A DNA stretch of 56,379 bases from Planoprotostelium fungivorum (lineage: Eukaryota; Evosea; Variosea; Cavosteliida; Cavosteliaceae), in assembly GCA_003024175.1 (NCBI GenBank), contig MDYQ01000180.1, positions 1-56,379 on the forward strand, written 5' to 3'. Numbering within the stretch: position 1 is the stretch's first letter; each line of letters opens with the position of its first letter. Below are positions 11,003 to 22,361 of this stretch, piece after piece. The translations under genes and the position numbers were made by a program. The notes below the pieces were generated by a model. The model worked only from the letters and a program-made list of their open reading frames with translations. It did not search any database and was not told the origin of the DNA.

Positions 11003-13134
11003 CTGATGCCAGGAACAGGCCATTGTAGATGAATGCAGGGATTCCGCAGGAATGGTGAGACATCCAAAGTGTAATGAAAACGGTTGACCGTTCGATAGAA
11101 GAGGAAGAACAAGGAAGAGATGACGAATCGATTGGCCATCGTCAGCCAGAACCACTTCAGGCATCCATCATGGCAAGGCATCGAGAAGAGAATCAACGTT
11201 CATTCACAGATGGCTCAGAAGATGAAAGAAGAGTGGGACACCTTGGCTTTCCTTCAGTATGACCGAGGTGAAGAGATTCAAGCGAAATCTCGTGACGAAG
11301 ACAGAGACGAATTGGGACAAGGCGACTTGTCTGCACGGCTCGAATCCACAACACGCCAGACTCAATCGAAATCCACACGTATTACCCTGTGAGTTCTCCG
11401 TGACGTTTCACTTCACGTATTCACGTGGCATCAGACGATTACACGAGGGTCGTGCTGCAGAGAGAAGAGGGAGTCTCTCTGTGGGACGATTACATCAATG
11501 CCAGCTTCATAAATGTGATCGATTCGCATCGACGATGTGGTCACTGATCGATGTGTAGGTATCAGGAGAGCCAGAGATGACGTTCATCGCATCACAATCT
11601 CCGATGATGGAGACACTGGATGATTACCTGGAGATGGTCTGGCAGCAGAAGTAGATGATGATTCGATCGATGGAATTCTGAAATCTGACAGGTGCGAGAT
11701 CGTTGTACAGATCTCCGACAGATCTGAGATACCGGTGAGTTTTCCCTCAGATCTCGTGGAGATCTCCTTTTCTCGATACTGAAGAAGATCAGAGTAAATG
11801 TGTGGATTACATTGTCATGTTGGACAACGAACGAGTTACGAGCTCGAGATTACAAGCGAACGTGTACCAGTCATCGCAACACGACGGTTATTCATTATCA
11901 CGTCTCGTTCTCTGCAAGGTGAATTGAATCGAGACGGTTACTCTCGCTGATCATCAAAGGAGGGAGAAGACACGCTGAGAGTCAGACACTATCACTTCAA
12001 TGAATGGCCGGTCAATGGTGTTCCAGATCAGAACAAGCTCTTCACGATGCTGAGGGCAGTCGTGCACGTGATATCTGTTCGTGATATCTGTCTTTGACCT
12101 TACGATCAGGATCATTTAGCATCACAGAGACAGACACACAGCAAGCCTTCTCTACAACCCGCCTATTCCTCTCCCAAGTCGTTCGCCTCACAATCCGTGT
12201 CCGCTTATTCGAACAAGGCTGAATCTCCCAGGAGCAGCAAGGTGAGAGGGAAGAGATGACTTTACATCTGAAAGTAGATCAGATCAGATCGTCTCGGAGT
12301 GGTAGGAATTCACTCTCCGATTCTTCCTCTGGTAAAATGTTCAAAAAGCCACCGAAAGATGTGAGTGTAGATGTAGATCGTCTCGAATATTCGTGCCCAC
12401 CTCAACAGCTCATGTCATCATCATCGAGCATGTCATCCGAGCCATTCATCATCTACAACTCACGTGCTACCCTCGTCCACGGTTGTGAGGGTATCGGAAG
12501 AACGGGTAAATTCTCCCCACACACGACAAACTGAAATGATGTGACAGGCGTGTGCATCACCCTGCTGGCCATCATGACACACACCGAGACCGTCTTTAGA
12601 AGGATCTGCCCACAAGAAGAAGACGCAGACACCGTGTCGAGTCTATCCCCTGCAGAGCTCAATCAGAGGAGGAGGTCGACCAGGAGGTGATTGAATCTAC
12701 AACGTTGTAGATGGTGACAATTTGCCAGGTCGGTATCGGCACCGACGGGGACATCGTTGGGGAGGAGCATGCTCCATTCGTTGGGGACATCTGAGGACTT
12801 GTCGATCAATGTCATGGCCACGGTGGACTCTCTGAGGAAGCAGAGGAAGGGAATGGTGCTCAATCCTGAGCAGTACAAGTTTTGTTACATCGGAGTCATC
12901 CGACACCTCAATGAGGTGATGATCGTCATCACATCACCACTCTTGTTCATCACTCTTCGAATTATCGCATCATCACATCATCATCACATCCTGTTCGATC
13001 ATCAGATCGGGTATCGATCTGTATTCTCATCCATCACACGATCATCTGACGAATGATAGATCATCAAGACACTCCAAGGGTCCCCCAGCACCACAGGAAG
13101 CGGTTCAGAGACGAGCCTCAACGCCTTGTGAAGA
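8308..13134 (+). CDS. SH3 protein with inactive-looking tyrosine-phosphatase domain
   Basis: This is a long multi-exon gene. An N-terminal segment (DLPVFIDLPRLAPNMHIED near 8762-8820) is followed by an SH3 domain (about 8930-9165: AVFDYKS, SIKRGDQL, W, VVPTNYV). A helical segment (FVGLIDLQLAMFFYEVLG) and a PH-like piece (KWFELYTL) come next. The PTP fold then spans about 11130-12900, with LPYDYTRVVL, LWDDYINASFIN, IASQSP and LRKQRKGMV. Catalytic signatures are broken: WPD reads WPV (12005-12013), and the P-loop reads VHGCEGIGRTG (12475-12507), so the cysteine is one place late. A Ser-rich insert of about 100 residues lies between them. Exon joins near 8820-8906 and 9370-9410 are unresolved, so the start is provisional; a second gene start at the ATG at 8906 is possible. 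The stop is at 13132-13134. Confidence 0.7.
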
Positions 13135-13333
13135 GATAAAGAACAAAAGTGAAACGTCTAACTTTCTTTTCGCTGCTGTCCGAGGGGAAGAGAAGTGATC
13201 AATTTCTTCAATTTCTTCGCTTCTCTCCTGTCCACCGAACCACTCTTCCTCTTCTTGTCTTCTTTCTCTTCCTCCCCTCTCTGAATGATCTCGTTCTGTC
13301 TCTCTCGACATTGTTTGAGGAGCTGCACACATG

Positions 13334-13908
13334 TTATCTCTTCTTCTCCACACGTTGTCGTGGGATTCTCTTCGGGGGCATCTTTCTTCTTTCCAAAAAA
13401 GTCTGAGATGCTGGTCCGCTGTGCATCATGTCATCTTCAGCATGTGATGCGTGTGCACCTGTCTCTTGATCACCGTGTAGTTGTTCTCTTCCATCCTCTT
13501 CCCCGCCTTGCAAGAGTCTAAGACCCATCTTGCATCGACGATGAATAGCCTTCCTGGTGATTGTGATATCCGATCGTGGGCCCCTCCAGATAGGTTTCTA
13601 CATACAATGTGGGTGATCTGCTTCTTTGAGGAGAAGAAGGCGCTGCTCCACATTCAGCAGATGGATGAATGCATTATCATCACCTGACTCTCCCAGAATG
13701 GAGATTGATCAATTCTTTCAATTGAAGAGAGGATGCCTCCGAACTGTATCCTTGGAGGTATCTGCAAGCGTTCAGAAGGTCTTCACGGAATCGTCATACA
13801 TGTTCAGACCCTCGAATATGTTGGAGATTGTCTGTTTGTCGTTTAATATTGGTTCTCTGTGGATAATGTGGATTGTCATCACCTGAATCTTCTGTTGTTT
13901 TTCAACAT
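13334..13908 (-). CDS. Small REV1-like BRCT protein
   Basis: Reading from the ATG at 13908 through four or five exons gives about 135-150 residues. After a short N-terminus comes one BRCT fold: IFEGLNIYLQGYSSEAS, LKELINLHSGRV, ITHIVCRNLSGG, then LFIVDARWVLDSCKAGKRM. The pattern IYxxGYxxxS...LxxLxxxHGG...THIVxxNL...W(I/V)xxSxKAG is that of the REV1 N-terminal BRCT. One intron (donor inside the LNIY codons) is needed to keep the frame, and it falls on canonical GT/AG sites. The protein ends with a very basic tail (KRIPRQRVEKKR) and a stop at 13334, so no polymerase domain follows. It is a possible DNA-damage or chromatin adaptor; other single-BRCT families cannot be excluded. Confidence 0.72.
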
Positions 13909-15042
13909 CGGCGCATCTTTGCTCCCACCATATTCTCGCGTCTGTTCTCTGCTTGTAGCTTCTCGATTGGTCCCCCCTCTCTCCAGAGTCACTACGTCAC
14001 ATTTAGCACATCACGGACGAATCGTTGAGAACATCAACCTCGGACCTCTCAAGTCCCCTGGCTTCTCGTCACTGTGAGCAGGCATCTCTGAGAGTCTCTC
14101 TTTCCCGCTTCTGGTGATGGTGCGATTCCTGGAAGGACTCCTCTACAACGGAAGTAGTTGCATTTAACATTTTACGACTTTTTCAAATTGAGCTGGTCGC
14201 ACATGTGTTCACACGACCGCGGTACTTCCCAAGGGTATCTCGTTTCCACATTCCAGATTATCTTTCCTGTGGGCGATTCTCTGCGACTTCGTCAACTTGA
14301 CAACTGCTTCCTCTTCACCCGGCCTCTACTCTGAAATAATAGTGGGTCACAGTGACACTCGCCCCGTTTCTTTCGAAGGACAAACAGTAGGTACGGAAAA
14401 TCGACCCATCTCGAAGGTTACGCGTATTGAGCTTCCACTTTCCTCCTCTCAATCTCCGCTGAAAGCCCGAAACATCCCTCTTCCTGAGAAAGTCTCCTGC
14501 TTCCCACAGATACTATGGACTCATGCAGCTGCATCTGACAGACCACCGTTAGTAGCTTGAATCAGATCCTTTCGTATGAGGGTTCCCTAGAAAAACGAAC
14601 CTTTGGTCCTTTAAGGAGAAGCGGGAAGATGTAGAGGAGGGGGAGTGCTGGGTCATAATCTGAAGACACAACAAGAGCAACAACCATGCCTTAGATTCGA
14701 AGAGAGGAAAAAAAGATCGATTGGAATATAAGAGGACTCCACACGCCGGCGATGAGGATCTCGCTGCGATGAAACAAGGAGAGCAAGAGGAGGACACAAA
14801 GGGTAGACGAAGAAAGGAACCCCCTCAAGAGAGACCGAGTTTGAACAAGCCAACAAGCCGCGACGGGTCACATAATGAACCGCCAGACGATGCACGAGGA
14901 CGCTCGAACAGGACCGATCAGAGAGAGGACACTGAAAGTAGATACCATAAAGACAATGAAACGCCACAGAGTCGCTATTTTTCCTCTAATATCGCAGGAC
15001 GCACTGTCTCAGACGAAAATGGTTAACAACATTCACAATGTA
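13909..15042. other. Intergenic, no gene recognised
   Basis: This 1.1 kb stretch lies between the BRCT gene start and the 3' end of the next minus-strand gene. Plus-strand frames at about 14152-14334 (no Met), 14297-14560 and 14721-15026 are open but share no frame-consistent splice sites and resemble nothing I recognise. The last is very polar (E, R, D, K). A small unrecognised plus-strand gene at 14721-15026 remains possible. Confidence 0.4.
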
Positions 15043-16458
15043 TTAATCGAAATCACGATTGGCTCCTCTGAACAGCTGCTTCAACTTGGGTCCACTGTCT
15101 GCACCCAGAGACGTGTAATCGTACCACTCTCCCCCGGTCCTCTGTCCTTGTTGTCCTCTCGGAGGTGCAGGCTGATCCCACGTCAATCACCTCCATCATC
15201 ATCACCATCTCACCGTGACGATCCTCTCCGTTGCTGGATAAGAGGTCTCCCTCTCTCTGTAAGCTCTGTCGTCTGAGTAGAAGCTACCGGCGTTCCCTCC
15301 TCTGATGCCATCGTAGACGGCCCTCGTCTGGGGCTCCTGGAATACGCGAGGTCGCGGTTCCTGAAACACGCGAACGCGAGGTTCCGGAGGTAGTACGTAC
15401 TGAGGCACCGCTTCGTAATAGACGGGAGCTGGCTGGTTGTAGACGGGGACGTGTCTGGGCATGAGAGAAGGTGCAAGATTTCTTGACGCTCCGGTTGAGA
15501 GATTGCGAGGCTGTCGAATGATCTGGGCTACACACGGTTCAATCCATCGAAACAAAATGATCATCATCTCACCTGACACGAAATCATCAGATACACCTGC
15601 GTATTGCTGAGGCTGAACTCTTTGAACTCTTTGAACTCTCTGAGCTTGGCCTCTGGCTAACCTCTGCCCTTGTGCTCTGGGTAATCTCTGTGGTTCCCTT
15701 TGAATCATCACGGGCTGAGATGGTGAGGAGAACGTTCTACGAGATGATGATGTCACACCTGCCTGGCTCTCTGCGAGAGGGTGGATTGACCAGCGAGTCT
15801 TCTCTTACCGATGCCGCGTGGAGTCTGTTCGATTTAGAGGATGATGACGTGGATGCGATCACCTGGAGAGGATTGGTGGAGATGCGCTTCGATCCGATGC
15901 CTCTGGAGCGAAGTTCTTTCAGGCGTGAGATTGCCGTTGATTTCTTGGGGATGACGTTGGGTACTGTGATTCGAATCTCCTTCGGATTCAGCTTCTTCTG
16001 GACGGCCCTCCATAAGATGCCCTTCTTTTTTGTTTCGGTGGTGAGAGGGTTGGTCCTCTTAATTCCCGTCTTCTTCTCTGAGGGCCTGATGGAGATCAGA
16101 TCATCTCTCGATTGCATATCGCACCTCCTCGTCTGCGGTTGTGACTTCTTCTGTTGCTGATTCTTCTTTTGCGGTGGTTTCTTCTCCTGTTTCTGCTGTG
16201 GAATATTCCTGTGCTTAGAGAATGTATCTTGTCTGCTTTGTTGCCCTTGCTGTTGTTTGGCCTTTCTGGCAGAATCTCTCTTGTTTGGATCTTGTGTCCT
16301 TTCTTTCTTTACATTCTCCCTCTGTTTACCATCTTTCGGTTTTCCATTTCTCTTATTACCTCCCTTCTTTCTGATGATGTCGTCTGAGGATATGATTCAG
16401 TAAGGGACGTAGATTGTCTATATCTACCTAGACTCTGGTCTAATATTTTGTCGGTCAT
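15043..16458 (-). CDS. Basic Gln/Lys/Arg-rich protein of unknown function
   Basis: The ATG at 16458 opens MTDKILDQSLGRYRQS. An intron at about 16328-16364 is followed by a highly basic, low-complexity region (KQQQGQQSR, KPPQKKNQQQKK). Next come a helical basic stretch (ISRLKELRSRGIGS) and a tandem repeat VQRVQRVQ. A Tyr/Pro/Glu-rich part contains two copies of a PRVRVFQEP-like unit. The last exon ends with WYDYTSLG...LKQLFRGANRDFD and a stop at 15043. No domain family is recognised. The charge and repeats suggest a nucleic-acid- or microtubule-binding scaffold, which is only inference. A 22-nt intron at 15737-15758 seems to be needed for the frame, unusually short for this locus. Confidence 0.65.
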
Positions 16459-16617
16459 TTGTGGATGCGAGGCAGCTGATCGAATGGTAGACTGCCGTTA
16501 AGTCCTAAAACCCAGTCATCCGTTGTGACACTTGTGACATCCCAAAGCTAAATTTGGTGCTCACAACAACCGAGCCTGGGCACCACATCGTTAATTTGTA
16601 TATCCTAGAGTGTCCTT

Positions 16618-17215
16618 ATGGACGACTCACAGTCACTGCTCCTGTTGGAGGAGCTAATTAAAGAGGTTTACTTGCCTCTGTTGCAGCAACAGTCTCCGGG
16701 ACAGAGTAAGATCACTGACGCTCTACGAAACGAATTTATCGGCAGTGAGAACCTTCTATTGTACGATAGATAGTTTCTGAGGTGTTCAGATGTTCAAAAA
16801 TTCGCAACTCAGATCACACACACCATACAGCAAGTTAATGGAGACATCCGACTCAATATACCCAATATCAAGATTAGAGACGTTAACCAGGCGGCGGAAG
16901 ACACTCAGGTAATTGTCAATCGCCTTCTCAATAATTAACCCTCCCGATCAGCTGGTGGCAAGAATCGAAGACGCAGTAGAGGAATGGAATCCACTGATCG
17001 CCAGTCTGACGGAACGAGAGATCAACAAACAACCCAAGGGAAATGGTCCAATGGCCGAGATTGAGTTCTGGCGAGCGAGAAATGCAGTATATAACACTCT
17101 CTACGAGCAATTGAACAATCCCTTGTTAAAAAAGATGCTCGATGTGCTAGAAGTGGTGAGCTGCATTTCCAATTGGATGTCGCTGATGTTTCTGCAGGCC
17201 AATGCAAACAGATGA
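16618..17215 (+). pseudogene. Stand-alone dynein heavy chain tail (DHC_N1) fragment
   Basis: Four exons read in frame from the ATG at 16618 (MDDSQSLLLLEEL) to the stop at 17213-17215, about 155 residues. The middle is typical of the dynein heavy chain N-terminal tail: FATQITHTIQQVNGDIRLNI, then EEWNPLIASLTEREI, GPMAEIEFWRARN and LYEQLNNPLLKKMLDVLE. All splice sites are canonical. Heavy chains are over 4000 residues; here the reading stops after the start of the tail, with neither the rest of the stem nor any AAA+ motor. It is either a relic of an axonemal heavy chain gene or a small expressed tail-only protein. It converges on CFAP57, whose stop is 42 bases away. Confidence 0.8.
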
Positions 17216-17257
17216 AACAAACCCTCTTCTGTACACAACGAACTTCCTTTATTACCA

Positions 17258-20200
17258 TCAACCTATCATGTTGGACAGCGATCGAGTCACTTTCGGCGGT
17301 AGGTTTGGAAAAGGTTTTCCAGCAGTTGGACTCGTCGTTCCATCGTTGAGCTTGGGTGTTGTGACTCTCAACCGATCTTCAGGTATAAAACCTACGGGTG
17401 CCGTTCTACCTCTCGGTGCGAAAGTGAGAGAAGTCTGTGATCGATTGCTATCCACTGGTTCACGACTCTTGACCCTCTCCGCGGCCTTGTGCTCCCCACT
17501 CTTGAATTGGTTCTGAGTTTCTGATTTAGATGCTGCACGTGGTGATCATCATGGTGACTTACTTCGAGGATGACGATCTTGCTCTTCAAATCCCAGTTTT
17601 CTCTTCTCAGTTCGTTGAGATCGCTGATCAGTGACGTATTCTCCGAGACCTTACGTTGTACGTCGGTCTTAAGCCTCTGTTCTCCTCTCAAGGCTTTATC
17701 CTTCAGAATGCCGAGAGAATGTTCCATGTACTGCCTCTGTCGTGCAAGCTCTGACGAGGTGTTAGACAATGTGATGATCGATCATGTTGACACCTTTCAT
17801 CCTCTCTTGGTCTTCCTTTGTGATCTTTCTCTTACTATCTTGCGTGACGTACGTCTGATATCTTCCTCATGTCAGCTACTCTACATAGAACGAATGTCTC
17901 ACAGTTGTTTGACTCCAGAACGCCATTGAGAAGAGTCTAAATCGGAATATAGCTTGTGAACGTCTTCTACAAACATCCTGATCAACTTTTCCTTCTCATT
18001 CACCTGAATCAATTCAGTTCCATCATCTCCGCCATCTCCCCTCACTTGAATTCGATATTCCTTATTATCCCGCTGTAACGCGTCGATCTTCAAGTTGCGA
18101 TCTTCGACTAAGATCTCCAATTGATCGTTGCTCCTTAGAGTCCGTTGTAGTTCTTCATCCATCTCCTTGATCTGTGCCCTCATGTCGTTCATCATGATGT
18201 CCTTCGGATCTGTCGTTCAGTCAGTCGACTATCTGCGTCGATCGTTATCACTCACTCAGCTCTTCTTTCAACTCTTCGATCTTGAAATCCAGGACGAACC
18301 GATATTTCTCTAATTCTTGATTCTTCTGCTTGATTTCTAAGATGCGTGTCTCTTTCTGTCCGATGGTATAATTCCTCTCGTCCATCTCTTTTCTCAAGCT
18401 CTCCTGATCATGTGTGAGTGTGGAGACATGTGACGATAACGCGATGACAACTCACGATGTTCTCTTCGTACAATTGAATTCTCTTCTTGTGTTTGTCGAT
18501 CTCCTTGTCTTTCTCTGCAATGGTGATGAGGAGATGATCGTGATCGTGAATCAGCATATCCGTCCTTCTCCTTAGTAGAGTGTTCTCTCCCTTTAAAGTC
18601 ATCATGCTGTCTCGCTCCACCTATCGTCTCTCAATATGGAAGCACACCTGCACATAATCACCTGCATCAATCGTGAAGCTTTTTCTTGGCTAACGGCGAT
18701 CTCGAACTCGTATTCTTCTTCTTGTTGATCCAATTCCTCAACCTGCTGGCTGTGTAAAAATTCCACTTCTCTCTGTTTTGCCGCGGTCTTGTCCACTTCT
18801 TCCTGATAGGACATCAGATGAAGACATACACACGTATCGTACGTACTTTCAATCGTTGATCGGAGATATCTTGTTTCGATTTGAGATCTTGTTGGTGCTT
18901 CAGTTGGGTCACTCTCATCTGTTCTTCCAATTGAAATTGTGTGTCCTCTTTGAGTGTCCTCAACTCTTCGTATCTATTCATGGTGAGACAGACTTCTCCT
19001 CTCTTCGCTTCACCTTGTTGTGGCGTCTTTCAGTCTACGGTCGTATAGCTTTTCGAGCTCCTCCGAAGCTTTGATGTGATCCTTCTCTTTCTGAATGGAA
19101 GCCTCACGGAACGAAATCTCTTGGGTGATCTTTTGCTTGTTCATCTCATCGAAACGGTCGACCTATTCATCATGTCAGAGAATGGACAGACGAATGATTC
19201 TCCCACCTCGGCTTGTAATCGCATTTCGAAATCCTTCCTCTGACTGGTCAACTGCTCTTCGAATTGCTTCTTGATCAATCCTTCTATGTACTCTGATCTG
19301 GATAGTAACTCCTTGTGCTTGTTCTCCAATTCTTGTATGCTTCCCTGCTGTTGCTCCATGCTCAATTTTGTCACCAGAACGAGATCAGGCGTCGTCTGTG
19401 CAAGTGAGATTCAATTTTTCACATCTCATCGAGCTCACCGCATTATTGATGGATGATGATATGGCCATCTTGAACATGAAAACTGTACCATCTTCACTAG
19501 ATGTGAAGAGATAACCATCGGAACACCGTACAGACGTGATGGGTCCGTTGTGTACGTAATAATCTCTGGCATCGTGAGAAGTCATGGGAAATGAGATGAT
19601 TCTGAGAACGCCGGCCACTGTTCCCGCGATGACGTAACCTGTGCCTATGGTTGCCGTACTTCCAGTCTCCACGAAGATCATCTTGAGACATCAGCGATGA
19701 CTCAGATGTGTGAACTCACTGAGGTAACACGGTCTGTTCCCACTGGATACTCCGATAACACTTGTGTGGAGGCAGACGGTGATGCCGTCTTCTTACCGAT
19801 GTGCCTTAAAAAGCCATCGTTGCCCGCCACCAGCAGTTGATTACTGTATGGAACGAAAGCTACGGCACTGTACTGCAAGCCCTTGATGACGTGTTCGTCG
19901 CAGCGGCTACCATCGTGAGTGGACCACTGGTAGACGACACCATCGAAACCGGCGCTGACGAGTCTCCTGTCATCGTGACTCCAAGCTAGAGCTCTGACGA
20001 CGTTGGTGTGACCTTTGAATTGGTAGAGGAGTTCCCATGTGATGGTGGAGTACAATTGCGTGATATTATTCACGACGACAGCGATGCAATGACCGCCGTG
20101 ACTGTATTGCATCTGTGATCTTCAGTGAATTGAAGTGATGTTGATCGTCATCATCATCCGATCTCTTCACCTCTTTCGAAGCTTTCAGGCTCATCGACAT

Positions 20201-21927
20201 CTCTTCGATGATATCCCCGAAGGCGAAAGCGTAAATCCTCAACTTGTTCTGGAACGCCACAGTCAACTGCGTACCCAACGGATGAATGCAGATTCCCAAC
20301 GGTTCCTCCGCAACAGATTTGAGCAGCTCCATCGATTTGTCGTTGTAGTTCCAAGCTCTTATCGTCCGATCGAACCCACAGGTGACGAGCACGGGTCGTT
20401 TGAAACAGACGTCCATGGCTGAGTCAGTCAGTGTCGCCGTGGTGTGACGTGATGATGATGTCATCACCTGCGATAGGACCCAGGTGAAAGTAAAATCCTG
20501 TGGAGATCTTCGCATTTCTCTTGATGTGGCTGGTAGATGAGTGACTGTCAGAGATGAAAGATTGACCTTGCTCTCTGTCACCTATCGATGTCAATCTTCT
20601 CGTCGTTTGCCTTTCAATTTCTACCACTCACTCGTTTGATATGAAATGAGTGAATTGTTATCGAATAGGCAGAACGTATGTGATTCATCCGGTGACGGCA
20701 TGATGTGCACCAGTGGAAACGTTTGGTTCGTGTTATCCGTCCTCACGAGTTTGAAAAATTCCGGCTGATTGTCCGCCCCATTCACGACCTTGCCCGACAT
20801 GATATCCACGTTCTTCTCGAAGATGTATACGGAAGCCAAGCTGTCCGCCACGGTGAAGCCTTGTACAGTCGATCTGATCAACTTTGCATGACCTCCGTTG
20901 TCGAATAGATTCGTGTACGTTCTCTTCAGCTCCATGTCCTGGTACACTTGTATGTCGCCGTTGTCGGTGGCTGCCGCAAAAATTCCGTCGCCGAGCCAAA
21001 CTGCCGCGGTGTAATTGTGATATTGCGTGTCTTTCTTCGCGGGAGAGAAAGAGTGGAGGTTTCCTTCTACGGTTTTGAAGAGACGAATGCTCTTCTTTCC
21101 TACCGTGAGAATCTGTGCGGAGCTGAAGGGAGAGACGAGCATGACAGCGATGTTCTCGTTGAATTTGGCCTGAGAGTGTACCTGGTGCAGTCAGGTGACA
21201 GGTGAGGACGTGATGTGAAGAAGCTGACGGCCCACCGTCTGTCTCTCCACGTTCCAAAAGCAGATGGTGGTGTCATAGATGATTCCGTCGGTAGATAATA
21301 ATGGTTTGGAGGGAGCTGGTAAAGTGGGAGGTGTAGGTGCTATCTATTTTCAGAAGAGAGCGGATCATCTTGAAATGTAATGGAGGTGATTCTTCACCTG
21401 GGCCGGCCGAAGTGGGCGTTTGGCCTGAGATGATGCAGCTATATGATGCAAGATACCTTCCGTCCACCGTAAAGGATAGACCTTTCATCTCTCTTCCATC
21501 CACAATCTTCAATACAGAAACTCGTTTCAAACTGGTCAGATTGACGATCGATATCTGCGTCGTAAGTTACATCATTGTCGCAAAATGTGGCGCCTATGTG
21601 ATCACCTGAGCTCCCGACTCGATGACTTCGGATACCGCAAGCCATTTCTTATTATTCGACACACATATGGCGTTGATCCTTCTCAGTTTCTGTTCGTATT
21701 CTGGAATGAAGTTGATCTCTCTGCTGGTGATGCCGGCCACCACCAGTCGCCTTCCTACACAATATAGAAGGTGGTCCGGATCGAGATATACGAACTGATC
21801 GACTACCTTTTTGTTGATGCCAATCGCATGACTTGATCGTTTGAATCAGTAGTGATGATGTCAGAGAGAACTCACTGTGGAGTAATGAGCTCGAACTGAT
21901 TGACCTTCGTGTTAGACGCCTCCGTCA
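17258..21927 (-). CDS. CFAP57: CFAP57 (WDR65) ciliary WD40/coiled-coil protein
   Basis: CFAP57 is an axonemal regulator needed for inner dynein arms g and d in green algae. The ATG at 21927 begins an N-terminal WD40 half with HAIGINKKVVDQFVYLDPDH, WLAVSEV, DRTIRAWNYNDKSMELLKS, the CFAP57 signature KLRIYAFAFGDIIEEMSMSL, and blades such as FDGVVYQWSTHDG and SEDGTVFMFKM. A long C-terminal coiled coil follows (KLSMEQQQGSIQELENKHKE; SLISDLNELRREN). This order and the ARQRQYMEHSLGILK segment match CFAP57 over its whole length, so the gene looks complete. About 20 short introns. AATAAA lies downstream on the minus strand near 17247-17252. It is divergent from the V-ATPase a gene, sharing a 434-bp intergenic region. 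Confidence 0.88.
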
Positions 21928-22361
21928 TTAGAACAAGTGTGCTCGGTGTTGGGAAACTCCCAACCAGCCTTGCTATTTTTGGGTTTTATTCCTTTTTCCA
22001 TCCTTGGATGAAATTCAGTTGCTCCTCCAGGCGTCACTTTGACTATGGCGATCCATTCGACCAACCCATTCGATCGATTTCACTCGCGTCTCCAAACAAA
22101 AACAAAGTCCAAAAAACGAACACGAACATACAATGAAAAGAGCCACGCGTTGAGAAGAAGTAGACGTTTGAAATATCGATATCGATTTCTTCTCACACGA
22201 GGACGAATTGTCAGTTGAGAAGCTTCTCTGTTGATCGCGTGTCCACAGCTGTGGACACACGTGACAGCAAAACCGCAAAGGAAGAAAAAACTTCTCATTA
22301 CGTTGAGAAGCGAGCAAACTTCTAAGGCATTCAAAGATCATTCATCCGAACATTGAACACG
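21928..22361. promoter_or_regulatory. Divergent promoter region, CFAP57 / V-ATPase a
   Basis: This contains a perfect 20-bp palindrome (22239-22258, GTGTCCACAG and its complement, with a central CAGCTG E-box), three direct copies of GTTGAGAAG (22149-22157, 22214-22222, 22302-22310) and a hairpin GTTGGGAAACTCCCAAC (21948-21964) beside the CFAP57 start. The 22015-22341 minus-strand frame is judged spurious. Which gene each element serves is unknown. Confidence 0.5.

Noticed and set aside
21948-21964. Hairpin beside the CFAP57 start as an RFX X-box
   Set aside because: X-boxes need GTTNCC plus GGNAAC halves; only a partial GGAAAC half is present, so the palindrome is noted without that label.
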